Virus record (IMG/VR): IMGVR_UViG_3300044715_001863
Span: 1-58,541 of that record
DNA length: 58,541 nt
Direction: 5' to 3' (one strand)
From: a virus
Of this stretch, positions 52,252-58,541 are shown piece after piece; position 1 is the first letter of the stretch; each line of letters begins with the position of its first letter. The translations under genes were made by a program, and so were the position numbers. The notes under the pieces were generated by a model. That model saw only the letters and a list, made by a program, of their open reading frames with translations. It was not told the origin of the DNA and ran no database searches.

Positions 52252-52260
52252 GTATTTATC
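52252..52260 (-). promoter_or_regulatory. Candidate late promoter (GATAAATAC)
   Basis: The minus strand reads TTAGATAAATACTTAG about 31 bases before the 97-residue membrane protein gene; near-identical to the T4 late consensus TATAAATA plus C. Confidence 0.5.
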
Positions 52261-52280
52261 TAATATTATTTTGGAAAAAG

Positions 52281-52304
52281 AAAAAGCCGGAAACCCGGCT
52301 TTTT
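52281..52304 (-). terminator. Intrinsic terminator
   Basis: The perfect stem AAAAAGCCGG/CCGGCTTTTT around AAAC has T-runs on both sides, so it may work both ways. It follows the stop of the 178-residue gene by about 20 bases. Confidence 0.85.
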
Positions 52305-52325
52305 TAGATGCTATTTAAAAATTAA

Positions 52326-52862
52326 TTACACTAGCTCTATACCTTGTTGAGCTGCGTTTAATCTTTTTCTAATCTCCTCGATATTTCTATTGTCCTCTTT
52401 TACATCATTTAATGCAATATCAATAGGCTTGTATAGCTTAATGAAGTTCTTTGCTTCATCTAGTCCTTTACCTCTTGACTTAGAAATGAAATAGTGACTA
52501 GCCTCAAGAGTCAAAGAGCTCATATAAACCATGTTGTCTTTAATTCCTTCTTTTTCAATCTTAGAGATAGATTTGCTAATCTCTACAATACCAATAGACT
52601 CGGTGGAGCTCCATTCAGCACTCTCGGTTATGTATTTTTTAAAAGCTTGGAATGCTTCGGTATCCATAGAAACAGCATATACTTTTTTTCTGGACTCCTC
52701 TATTTTTTCCTCTAGTTCTTTTTCAATTCTTTGAACTTTTTCTTCATCAACCGAAATATGCATACCCCCAAATTCCATAGTTTCAATCTCACCCGGTAAT
52801 CTATCTAAATTAGCTGGGGATGCTAAATTCAATTCTTCGTTTTTTTCCTTTTGTCTAGCCAT
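52326..52862 (-). CDS. Helical protein, 178 aa, unknown
   Basis: Not recognised. Mostly helical and Lys/Glu-rich, with a coiled coil around residues 38-60 (DEEKVQRIEKELEEKIEES) and a Ser/Ile-rich core (STESIGIVEISKSISKIEK). No catalytic motif. It lies downstream of the PD-(D/E)XK nuclease gene and ends at a strong terminator, so it closes an operon. Confidence 0.55.
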   Translation of the reverse strand: MARQKEKNEELNLASPANLDRLPGEIETMEFGGMHISVDEEKVQRIEKELEEKIEESRKKVYAVSMDTEAFQAFKKYITESAEWSSTESIGIVEISKSISKIEKEGIKDNMVYMSSLTLEASHYFISKSRGKGLDEAKNFIKLYKPIDIALNDVKEDNRNIEEIRKRLNAAQQGIELV

Positions 52863-52912
52863 TTTGTTATTTTTTTAATTTATACTTCTTTTTAGTAATA
52901 AGTTTCACTATT

Positions 52913-53719
52913 TTATTCAATATCGAAGATATCAGACTCTGCTCTATTTTGATCTAGGTAGGCTCTAAGAGGAGCTCGAAGATCTCTCGCTGGAAATATT
53001 CTAGCGGGTCCATCTGGTCCTATATGAACTAGGAATCCGCTTTCGGTCTCCAAACCAATAGCTTCCTCTAGTATCAGTCTATACATGGAAAGCTGTATAG
53101 AATATTCATTATGCTGATTCTCGTAAAGAGTATGAAAAGGTCTAAGCAATTTTTTATATCTTCCCTTTGGATGATCGTCGTGCTTAAATTCCTTGTTTGT
53201 TTTCCAGTCGCCTATTAAAATTAAAATCTTATTTCTCTTCTCGTCCCACATTAGAAATGGCTGATCTATAGTTCCAGCTAATCTCCATTTCTTAGAAAAT
53301 ATTTTTAGCTCAGAAGGCAGTGGAACTAGATCTTTTAATTTTTGCTCGTACAATTCCTTAAACTTCAAAACTCTCTCCATCTCCTCCCCTGGTGCAGGCA
53401 TTTCTGGATTAAGGCCAGTCCAAAAATCCTCTATCCATTTATGTACGTTTGTACCGAGAATAGTAGATTTGTCAGCTTTTTCCTTCCACTCGTTCTCTAT
53501 GACAGATGGGTCAACTCCTCTCTGTCTTGCTTTTTCTCTTACCCAATAATCCCTCTGGAACGGTTCTTTAAAATTCTTCAGGAAAGTTGTAACTGAATCG
53601 AATTTTTTACCAGAGTATGTGTAGGTATGTGAAGGTTCGTCAAAAATAAAATTAGCATCATTAAACACTTTAAGTCTCTTCTCTATTTCATCTTTCTCTT
53701 TTAGCAGTATTTCTTTCAT
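52913..53719 (-). CDS. PD-(D/E)XK (RecB/Cas4-like) nuclease
   Basis: About 268 residues from the internal ATG chosen here; the longer open frame would overlap the next gene and begins with an unlikely hydrophobic stretch. The nuclease core reads GTNVHKWIEDFW, then GTIDQPFLMW and IGDWKTNKEF, giving the D ... D-x-K pattern, with a C-terminal helix QLSMYRLILEEA typical of RecB-like nucleases. In large phages such enzymes act in recombination or DNA degradation. The neighbouring gene order does not show which. Confidence 0.75.
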   Translation of the reverse strand: MKEILLKEKDEIEKRLKVFNDANFIFDEPSHTYTYSGKKFDSVTTFLKNFKEPFQRDYWVREKARQRGVDPSVIENEWKEKADKSTILGTNVHKWIEDFWTGLNPEMPAPGEEMERVLKFKELYEQKLKDLVPLPSELKIFSKKWRLAGTIDQPFLMWDEKRNKILILIGDWKTNKEFKHDDHPKGRYKKLLRPFHTLYENQHNEYSIQLSMYRLILEEAIGLETESGFLVHIGPDGPARIFPARDLRAPLRAYLDQNRAESDIFDIE

Positions 53720-53730
53720 GGTATTATAAT

Positions 53731-54144
53731 TTAAAAGAGAAAGTGAATTATGGCCCAAATTGATGAAACAGGCAAAAGTATGGAATAAAAAATAAACCAA
53801 AACCAAGTCAGCTTACGGAAAACAAAATAATACACGACAAGGTATGATTCATTGTTAGTTGTCTGGATAGGATCAAGTGAAACAGATATCATCTCTTCCA
53901 GCCCAACCTTTCCTAAATATTCATTAATAGGCTTAATCGTTTCAAAAACAAAAGATGGTCTAGACTCCAGAGGCAAATCCTTTGATAGTGTCACCTGCGG
54001 TGGAAGATTAACCACCGTGTAAATTCTGCAAAGCCAATCGTATCTAAGTCCCCTTCTGGTCCAAATTATATCGCTTGCAGCCTCGCTCTTGACCATCTTA
54101 CGATATTTAAGGTAGATGTAAAATTCCTTTAGTGCTCCAAACAT
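53731..54144 (-). CDS. Membrane-anchored protein, 137 aa
   Basis: Unrecognised. A soluble N-terminal part has a Lys/Arg-rich beginning, and a C-terminal hydrophobic stretch (residues about 110-137: RKLTWFWFIFYSILLPVSSI) anchors it. No signal peptide. It is followed by the nuclease gene after 11 bases, but no functional link is visible. Confidence 0.55.
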   Translation of the reverse strand: MFGALKEFYIYLKYRKMVKSEAASDIIWTRRGLRYDWLCRIYTVVNLPPQVTLSKDLPLESRPSFVFETIKPINEYLGKVGLEEMISVSLDPIQTTNNESYLVVYYFVFRKLTWFWFIFYSILLPVSSIWAIIHFLF

Positions 54145-54178
54145 GATGTTAACTTTTAATTTATATCGTATTATTCCA

Positions 54179-54793
54179 TTAAGGTTTCCCCATTTTTTTC
54201 TTGATCTTAGCTCTTGCTCTTCTTATTCTCGTAGCTATGGATCTTTTCTTGATACCATATTTGATCGCTATGTCCTTGTATTTCATACCATTTATCTCTC
54301 GGTCTACCATAATGTCTCGGTAGAGTTCAGGTAATGTTCTTATTTCGTCTATGACCGCCTCATATACGGCATCAACAGTGTTCTCTTCATTGAAAAAAGC
54401 ATAATCAATTGAATTTTCTAGAACATAATGCTCGCCCATGATTGAATCATGCTTAATTGAATGAAAATCCAATTCCTTTTCATTCTGTGAAACGTATTTG
54501 TTCCTAGATTTAATTAGCAATAAGCTCTCATTACGTGCAATATTATAACACCACGTAGAGAAATTACCTCTCTCATCGTCATATTGATCTATTTTAGTCC
54601 AGATCTTGGTCATTGTGTTAATGAAAGCATCCTCCGCTAATTCCCTGTCTTTTAGAATAACGTAGCAGTGATTCAATACACCGGGTCTCAATCTCTCAAA
54701 AAGTTCTTTGAATGATTTCTCGTTCTTCTCGAATAGGAAATTCCCTGCAAGTTTTTGGATGTTTTTCTCAACCTTCTCTTTCTGTTCTATCAT
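54179..54793 (-). CDS. ECF-like sigma-70 family sigma factor
   Basis: A 204-residue sigma factor with region 2 at about residues 25-95 (ERLRPGVLNHCYVILKDREL, DAFINTMTKIWTKIDQYDD, STWCYNIARNE) and region 4 at about 145-200 (TLPELYRDIMVDREINGMKY, then the helix-turn-helix IAIKYGIKKRSIATRIRRAR). It has the layout and size of extracytoplasmic-function sigma factors, which direct RNA polymerase to a small promoter set. The recognition sequence is not known. The gp55-like gene is a separate, much smaller sigma, so the phage has at least two. Confidence 0.9.
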   Translation of the reverse strand: MIEQKEKVEKNIQKLAGNFLFEKNEKSFKELFERLRPGVLNHCYVILKDRELAEDAFINTMTKIWTKIDQYDDERGNFSTWCYNIARNESLLLIKSRNKYVSQNEKELDFHSIKHDSIMGEHYVLENSIDYAFFNEENTVDAVYEAVIDEIRTLPELYRDIMVDREINGMKYKDIAIKYGIKKRSIATRIRRARAKIKKKMGKP

Positions 54794-54813
54794 TATATAA
54801 ATATATTTACAAA

Positions 54814-55362
54814 TTATAATTTCATTAATTCAATCCCGCCTCTTAAAAGAAAGGACAACGAATCATGCTTCCTATATAGCTCGGTAAAAACTACTCTCTT
54901 TATAGCGGATTGAATGATTAGTTTTGAGCATTCGAAGCAAGGGGAAAGAGTTACGTAAATCGTAGAGCCATCGGAGCTCTGAGTGCTCTTAGCTAACTTT
55001 GTTATAGCGTTTGCCTCCGCATGCAAAACCCAGGATAGCGTATCACCTTTCTCATCCTCACATACATTAGGAAATCCCGTTGGTGATCCGTTATACCCAT
55101 CCGATATAATAGACTTATTTTTAACCATTAAACATCCAACCTGTGCTCTTTTACAATGGGAATTCTTTCCCCAGGATTCAGCCATCTCGAGATACACGGA
55201 ATCCATTCTCTCCTCTTTTTCGTTTAAATATAAGTTATCGCCAGTTAAAAGTAAATACGTTGAATCTGACTGTGGTATAACTCTCCAGGAGATGTTTTTT
55301 TCTATAAATTCTTCATTTATGAAAGATAGATCTTTAAAGAGTATCTTTTCTGACATAGGCAT
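54814..55362 (-). CDS. cd: dCMP deaminase (deoxycytidylate deaminase)
   Basis: A 182-residue deaminase. Zinc site motifs HAEANA (114-119, catalytic Glu) and PCFEC (141-145), with CKRAQVGCLMVKNKSIISDGYNG ahead, are the standard dCMP deaminase layout (T4 cd, 193 aa). It makes dUMP for thymidylate synthesis. The first 50 residues look like an extra N-terminal domain (SWRVIPQSDSTYLLLTGDN). A second ATG two codons in is possible. It precedes the sigma gene by 20 bases. The leader has TACATTTG, fitting the Bacteroidota -7 box, but no clear -33 box. Confidence 0.9.
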   Translation of the reverse strand: MPMSEKILFKDLSFINEEFIEKNISWRVIPQSDSTYLLLTGDNLYLNEKEERMDSVYLEMAESWGKNSHCKRAQVGCLMVKNKSIISDGYNGSPTGFPNVCEDEKGDTLSWVLHAEANAITKLAKSTQSSDGSTIYVTLSPCFECSKLIIQSAIKRVVFTELYRKHDSLSFLLRGGIELMKL

Positions 55363-55397
55363 TCCAGTTTAATATACCTCAAATGTAATACAAAAAT

Positions 55398-55414
55398 CCG
55401 CAGGAAACCCGAGG
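55398..55414 (-). terminator. Weak candidate terminator
   Basis: An imperfect 7-bp stem (CCTCGGG/CCTGCGG, two mismatches) followed on the minus strand by ATTTTTG. It lies between the tape-measure-like gene's stop and the dCMP deaminase leader. Confidence 0.4.
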
Positions 55415-55422
55415 GTTTTAAA

Positions 55423-56880
55423 TTAAATTCTTCTAGAATCTGGTCTAAAAGGATCAGGTGAACTAATATTTAGTGGTCCAGCTAGTGTATTTGCTATCTT
55501 ACTAAGAAGGCTTTTAATGTCTTTAGCATCCTCATTAGACAGAGATGCACCAGAGGAAGAACTAGAAGCTCCACTAGACGCGGGCTCAGCTGTCCCTGAT
55601 TTGCTAGCTGTCTCAGTAGTTTCTGATTTTGAGCTAGCCTCCGGGTTTGCTGATTTGCTCTTCTCCGGGGCAGGGGCTGCGGTTGGAGCCGGCTTGGGCT
55701 CGGGTGGTGGCGCTGGCTTAGGCGGTGGATTTAATTCAGGCTTCTCGTTTACTGCTTTGCTTTTGGTATCTTCCTTATCTTCATTTTCCTTGGGTGATTT
55801 TTTACCCAAATCCTGAACTTTACTTACAGCTTTCTGTTTAGCAGTGCCGATTAACTTTTCAGTTTTATCCCCTGATATACCAAATTTGGATCCCAAGTTA
55901 ACAGCTTTATCTGTTAGTCCTGATTTTTTTTCCAGAATAGAAAGACCCATACCTATAGCACTACTCTTTGCGTTTTCCTTACGCTCGGTTGACTTTCCTT
56001 TAGAAAATAGACCTTCTCCAGTCCCCTCTTTTTCTTTTTTTTCTTTTTTATTTTTCTTTTTTGAGGTCTTCTCTGTGCTTTCCTCTTTTGAATTATCCTT
56101 TTCCTTTCCCTCTCTTTCCTCTTTAGAATTAGGCTTTTCCTTCTCCGATAATGCTGGTTCCGCAGTTTTATTAAGGGAAGAGCCAGGTCCAGAATTGTAG
56201 CTACTTATATAAGAATCTAGATCATCCTGTAGGCTTTTAGGGTATTCGGTATAGAATTCATAGTCTTCTGCTAATAATCTTTCTCTCTCCGCTTTTATTT
56301 CCTCTGCACTCGGGCCCGCTGATTTAGCAATTTTTTCATCCATGCTTCCCTCTTTGCTTTCAGGTTTAGCATTTTTTATCTTATCCTGTAATTTTTCAAG
56401 AGCAACTACAGCTTCTGCACTTTTACCACCATCAGAAACATCCATAGCAGCATCCTCAGCTATTTGCTTTTCGAGTTGTTTTTTTATAAAACCAATATCG
56501 TAATCACCCGTTGGCGTAACTACAACATTATTAGATTTGTCATAGTTTAAAATCTTATCATCAAGATCACCTTTGAGTTGCGAAACGTTTTTTAATCCCT
56601 CTATTAAATCTGAAACATCTAAAGGTATTATTGAGGATCCGGTAGGAAGCGAAACCACTTCTGGTCCATTCTCACCAACTAAATAGTTTCCATCATCCTT
56701 AGTTTTACCGCCTCTTCTAAAGCTACCCTTTACGTTACCCAGTGATCTCTCTATAACATCACCCTGTTTCTTAATATCGTCCTTGATAGACGATATGTTC
56801 ATTTTTTTCAATTCACCAACGAGACCCTCTAAACTTCTCGATAGGTCAATGAACTGTTTTTCACTTTCGGTAGATGACAT
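55423..56880 (-). CDS. Tape-measure-like tail protein, 485 aa
   Basis: The N-terminus is helical (residues 1-55). Residues 66-86 (YLVGENGPEVVSLPTGSSII) match the GErGPElv.LP.Gs.ViP stretch found near the end of many tape measure proteins. The rest is charged, low-complexity sequence (Lys/Glu/Ser at 240-310, Pro/Ala at 370-420) with short helices between. T4 gp29 is 590 aa. Its unusual shortness and disordered C-terminal half make a spacer, chaperone or truncated tape measure possible. An AATATATAGA motif is about 22 bases upstream. Confidence 0.5.
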   Translation of the reverse strand: MSSTESEKQFIDLSRSLEGLVGELKKMNISSIKDDIKKQGDVIERSLGNVKGSFRRGGKTKDDGNYLVGENGPEVVSLPTGSSIIPLDVSDLIEGLKNVSQLKGDLDDKILNYDKSNNVVVTPTGDYDIGFIKKQLEKQIAEDAAMDVSDGGKSAEAVVALEKLQDKIKNAKPESKEGSMDEKIAKSAGPSAEEIKAERERLLAEDYEFYTEYPKSLQDDLDSYISSYNSGPGSSLNKTAEPALSEKEKPNSKEEREGKEKDNSKEESTEKTSKKKNKKEKKEKEGTGEGLFSKGKSTERKENAKSSAIGMGLSILEKKSGLTDKAVNLGSKFGISGDKTEKLIGTAKQKAVSKVQDLGKKSPKENEDKEDTKSKAVNEKPELNPPPKPAPPPEPKPAPTAAPAPEKSKSANPEASSKSETTETASKSGTAEPASSGASSSSSGASLSNEDAKDIKSLLSKIANTLAGPLNISSPDPFRPDSRRI

Positions 56881-56902
56881 TTATGAAATAATTCTTTATT
56901 TC

Positions 56903-56909
56903 TATATAT
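56903..56909 (-). promoter_or_regulatory. Candidate late-type promoter (AATATATAG)
   Basis: The minus strand reads AAAATATATAGAAATAAAG, about 22 bases before the tape-measure-like gene; one base off the GATATATAG form. Confidence 0.35.
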
Positions 56910-56922
56910 TTTAGTTGCAATT

Positions 56923-57183
56923 TTACTTCCTAAAAGAGAAAACTGTTTTCTTTCCTGAATCTGCAAGTACTTCTTGATTATCGACCTCGATAGCGAGATT
57001 GAGCTTATCTATCCACATCTGGTATTCGTAATAGGGTATTCCCTCTACCCATTCAGGATCGAGGCCGTGCTCCTTCCATAGTCTAAACTTCAGATCAAAG
57101 AAGTTCTCCAATGATATCTGAAATAACGAAAAGTGATCTAAGCCCTTTGGGAAAGGTAATGTCGGCGGTGACCTCCCTTCCAC
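56923..57183 (-). CDS. Overlapping tail-assembly ORF (frameshift or GTG/TTG start)
   Basis: 86 codons if a GTG start is used, 61 nt of which lie before the stop of the gp26-like gene in another frame; no ATG precedes residue 57. The region from FFDLKFRLWKEHG to PYYEYQMWIDKLNLAIEVDN resembles the helical ends of tail-assembly/hub-assembly proteins. Either it begins at GTG/TTG, or it is reached from the gp26-like frame by a +1 shift in the shared 89 bases. Both frames would end a hub-assembly polypeptide. Confidence 0.5.
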   Translation of the reverse strand: MEGRSPPTLPFPKGLDHFSLFQISLENFFDLKFRLWKEHGLDPEWVEGIPYYEYQMWIDKLNLAIEVDNQEVLADSGKKTVFSFRK

Positions 57184-58213
57184 CGCACTTAGGGCAATTT
57201 ACCAATGCCTTGGACTTTGTACCTATTTTTATTTTTTCAGATAATTCAAACAGTAAGCTGAATTCCTCTTTTGACCAGGAATCACTGTCTTTCAATCTTG
57301 CCTGGAATGACCCTTCAGTTAGAGTTCTCCAATCCTCAAATATGAAAGGGGATATCTGTACAAAAGCATCATCTATTTCAACTCCCCTCTTGGCAAGGGA
57401 TATTATAAAATCTGATATTCTTTTAGTAACTCCTATACTAGGAACAAACATCTTAATATTTTTATCCAGCTTCTTTATATCAAAAGAAAAACATCTTCTT
57501 TCGCTGTCATAATATTCCAGTATTTTATCTTCAATTTCATACATTGACAAAACACCGGTTCTAAGCTCAAATCCGTCCCTTACCGGGCATTCCTTAAATT
57601 CACAGGGATTATTAGGGATCAATATTACACTATTCTCACCTCTAGTAAAAGTTAGATCTCTTATTGCTAATGTTATGAAAAATCTATCCTCGGATTTTAG
57701 GTCTTGATAAGAAACTATACCCTGTGTCGGAAAATCCATTCTCATACACTTATCTAGGATATAGCCTAATTTTTCCTCTATGTCTATTCTATCCTCGTCG
57801 TCTATCGTTGAGAAATGTCTGATTTCCTTTACCTCCGCAGCTCTAATAGCTATTCTAGTGCCATCTGGGTAGTACATACCCTTTGATGGAAGTATGCCCA
57901 TTGGTATATTCTTCCAGCCTAACTCACCAGGCTGTTTTTGAGCACTATTATGGGGCTGAGTAGATTGAGCTTCCTGCTGGGGATAAGCGGGTTTTCTTTC
58001 GATCCTGCCTAACGAATTAGGAGGGTTCTGGGCAGGCTGCTCCTCAATAGGTGATTTAGGGAGAGCTGGTTCCTGCGAGGCGTAAGCATTCTCGTTTAGT
58101 GTAACCGGATTCTCGGTATTTGTTACAGTTACTTCATCTTTAGGATCGTCATAGACGAATCCACTAGCTGCTTCTTTATTTCTGAGGATTTCCTCGGGCG
58201 ATAAATTCTTCAT
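57095..58213 (-). CDS. gp26: Baseplate hub assembly protein, gp26-like
   Basis: A 372-residue protein. The N-terminal 95 residues are Pro/Gln/Asn-rich and disordered. The T4-baseplate-type core starts about residue 100 (PMGILPSKGMYYPDGTRIAI) and includes EIRHFSTIDDEDRIDIEEKL and QDLKSEDRFFITLAIRDLTF. A CEFKEC ... CPKCGG pattern could bind zinc. T4 gp26 is 208 aa, shorter because it lacks the N-terminal tail. The 3' end overlaps a second frame by 89 bases. Confidence 0.7.
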   Translation of the reverse strand: MKNLSPEEILRNKEAASGFVYDDPKDEVTVTNTENPVTLNENAYASQEPALPKSPIEEQPAQNPPNSLGRIERKPAYPQQEAQSTQPHNSAQKQPGELGWKNIPMGILPSKGMYYPDGTRIAIRAAEVKEIRHFSTIDDEDRIDIEEKLGYILDKCMRMDFPTQGIVSYQDLKSEDRFFITLAIRDLTFTRGENSVILIPNNPCEFKECPVRDGFELRTGVLSMYEIEDKILEYYDSERRCFSFDIKKLDKNIKMFVPSIGVTKRISDFIISLAKRGVEIDDAFVQISPFIFEDWRTLTEGSFQARLKDSDSWSKEEFSLLFELSEKIKIGTKSKALVNCPKCGGREVTADITFPKGLRSLFVISDIIGELL

Positions 58214-58257
58214 AATATTAAGGTCTTATGTTATAAATTATATAACGGTCCACAAAA

Positions 58258-58283
58258 AAAGGACACAATTTATAGTGTCCTTT
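58258..58283 (-). terminator. Intrinsic terminator after the tail tube gene
   Basis: The perfect 9-bp stem AAAGGACAC/GTGTCCTTT with an 8-base loop is followed on the minus strand by seven T. It sits about 20 bases past the tail-tube stop, matching an abundant structural gene. Confidence 0.85.
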
Positions 58284-58302
58284 CCCTTTAAGTTCCTTTA
58301 TT

Positions 58303-58541
58303 TTATAAGAAAAGATCTTCCCAGTAATCACATTTCCATTGAATACTGATACTATAGATACTAGCTCCCTGATCATAATCTAGCTCCAAAGGTGTTATTG
58401 GGGCACTTATAAAGCAAACCGGTATTCTTATTCTTCTAAAAACATCACCCTGCTTATTGAATATGGATATAACCATAGATCCAACATAATCACGCTTAAG
58501 TCCCATAGCACCAGTCAATGGGTTATAGATAAGATCCGACC
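58303..58541 (-). CDS. gp19: Tail tube protein gp19-like, C-terminal part only
   Basis: The frame is open at the right edge; 78 residues are visible (beginning SDLIYNPLTGAMGLKRDYVG and ending WEDLFL). The pattern of IYNPLTG, RIRIPVCFISAP and ASIYSISIQWKCDYWED matches the C-terminus of T4 gp19-type tail tube proteins, whose length is about 163 aa. No start can be chosen. The terminator after it suggests strong expression. The sheath gene is expected to the right, outside the window. Confidence 0.7.
   Translation of the reverse strand, partial: SDLIYNPLTGAMGLKRDYVGSMVISIFNKQGDVFRRIRIPVCFISAPITPLELDYDQGASIYSISIQWKCDYWEDLFL

Noticed and set aside
52913-53806. Longer start for the PD-(D/E)XK nuclease at 53806
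   Set aside because: The extra 29 residues are hydrophobic, overlap the neighbouring gene and match no nuclease N-terminus; the internal ATG is better.
1-58541. tRNA genes, integrase, transposase, attachment sites or origin of replication
   Set aside because: None seen by eye; no recombinase motif and no clear iterated origin-like repeat. Weak or degenerate sites cannot be excluded without a search.

Overview
The window is a contiguous piece of a large T4-like contractile-tailed phage (myovirus-type Caudoviricetes), AT-rich and packed almost end to end. Nearly every gene is on the minus strand; the only clear plus-strand gene lies near 18.8-19.5 kb. The assignment rests on recognisable T4 counterparts: gp4, gp5, gp6, gp19, gp20 (twice), gp21, gp23, gp25, gp26, gp27, gp30, gp44, gp53, gp55 and rnh. 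The start codons I inspected have no Shine-Dalgarno sequence but short A/T-rich leaders, as in Bacteroidota, so a Bacteroidota (for example flavobacterial) host is a reasonable inference. No tRNA gene, integrase, insertion sequence or CRISPR array was seen, and there is no gap over 300 bases without a gene.

Layout, left to right (transcription mostly runs right to left). 0-15.5 kb: baseplate and tail-hub module (gp6, gp25, gp5-like spike, gp27-like hub, gp53-like LysM protein, a 7-fold repeat protein and other structural proteins), interrupted by an amidoligase-like enzyme and a four-S1-domain protein. 15.6-20.9 kb: small genes, a Nudix hydrolase and proteins that may be head-internal. 20.9-22.9 kb: an asparagine-synthetase-like glutamine amidotransferase and a P-loop nucleoside/nucleotide kinase. 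22.9-34.8 kb: head module with coiled-coil proteins, major capsid protein (gp23), a gp21 protease fused to a repetitive scaffold, a membrane-spanning 865-residue protein and a nucleotidyltransferase. 34.8-42.2 kb: DNA replication and repair (DEDD exonuclease, UvdE-like protein, UVR-motif protein, possible gp62, 5'-3' exonuclease, guanylate kinase, gp44 clamp loader, DNA ligase). 42.3-47.1 kb: two tandem portal proteins, a portal-adjacent protein, gp4 head completion and the gp55 late sigma factor. 47.1-50 kb: a large probable head protein with a poly-A frameshift extension. 50-54.1 kb: paralogous virion-like proteins, membrane proteins and a PD-(D/E)XK nuclease. 54.2-55.4 kb: an ECF-like sigma factor and dCMP deaminase. 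55.4-58.5 kb: start of the tail module (tape-measure-like protein, gp26-like hub protein with an overlapping frame, tail tube).

How it fits together. A recurring minus-strand motif, GATATATAG or GATAAATA, lies 13-35 bases before many starts. It resembles the T4 late promoter TATAAATA and fits the encoded gp55-type sigma factor. The head module looks like an elaborated T4 prohead: a gp21-type protease carries its own scaffold of fourteen 14-residue repeats, thirteen of which have an [LIV]-[AG]-E core and ten of which fit the protease's [LI]xE cut motif strictly, and many neighbouring proteins begin with a T4-like capsid-targeting peptide ending in [LI]xE. That suggests a large set of proteins packaged and processed in the head, possibly including a nucleotidyltransferase.

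The strongest leads are the duplicated portal gene, the self-processing protease-scaffold fusion, the A10 slippery site extending the 864-residue protein, and the packaged-protein array. Assignments come from reading motifs by eye; no database search was run.
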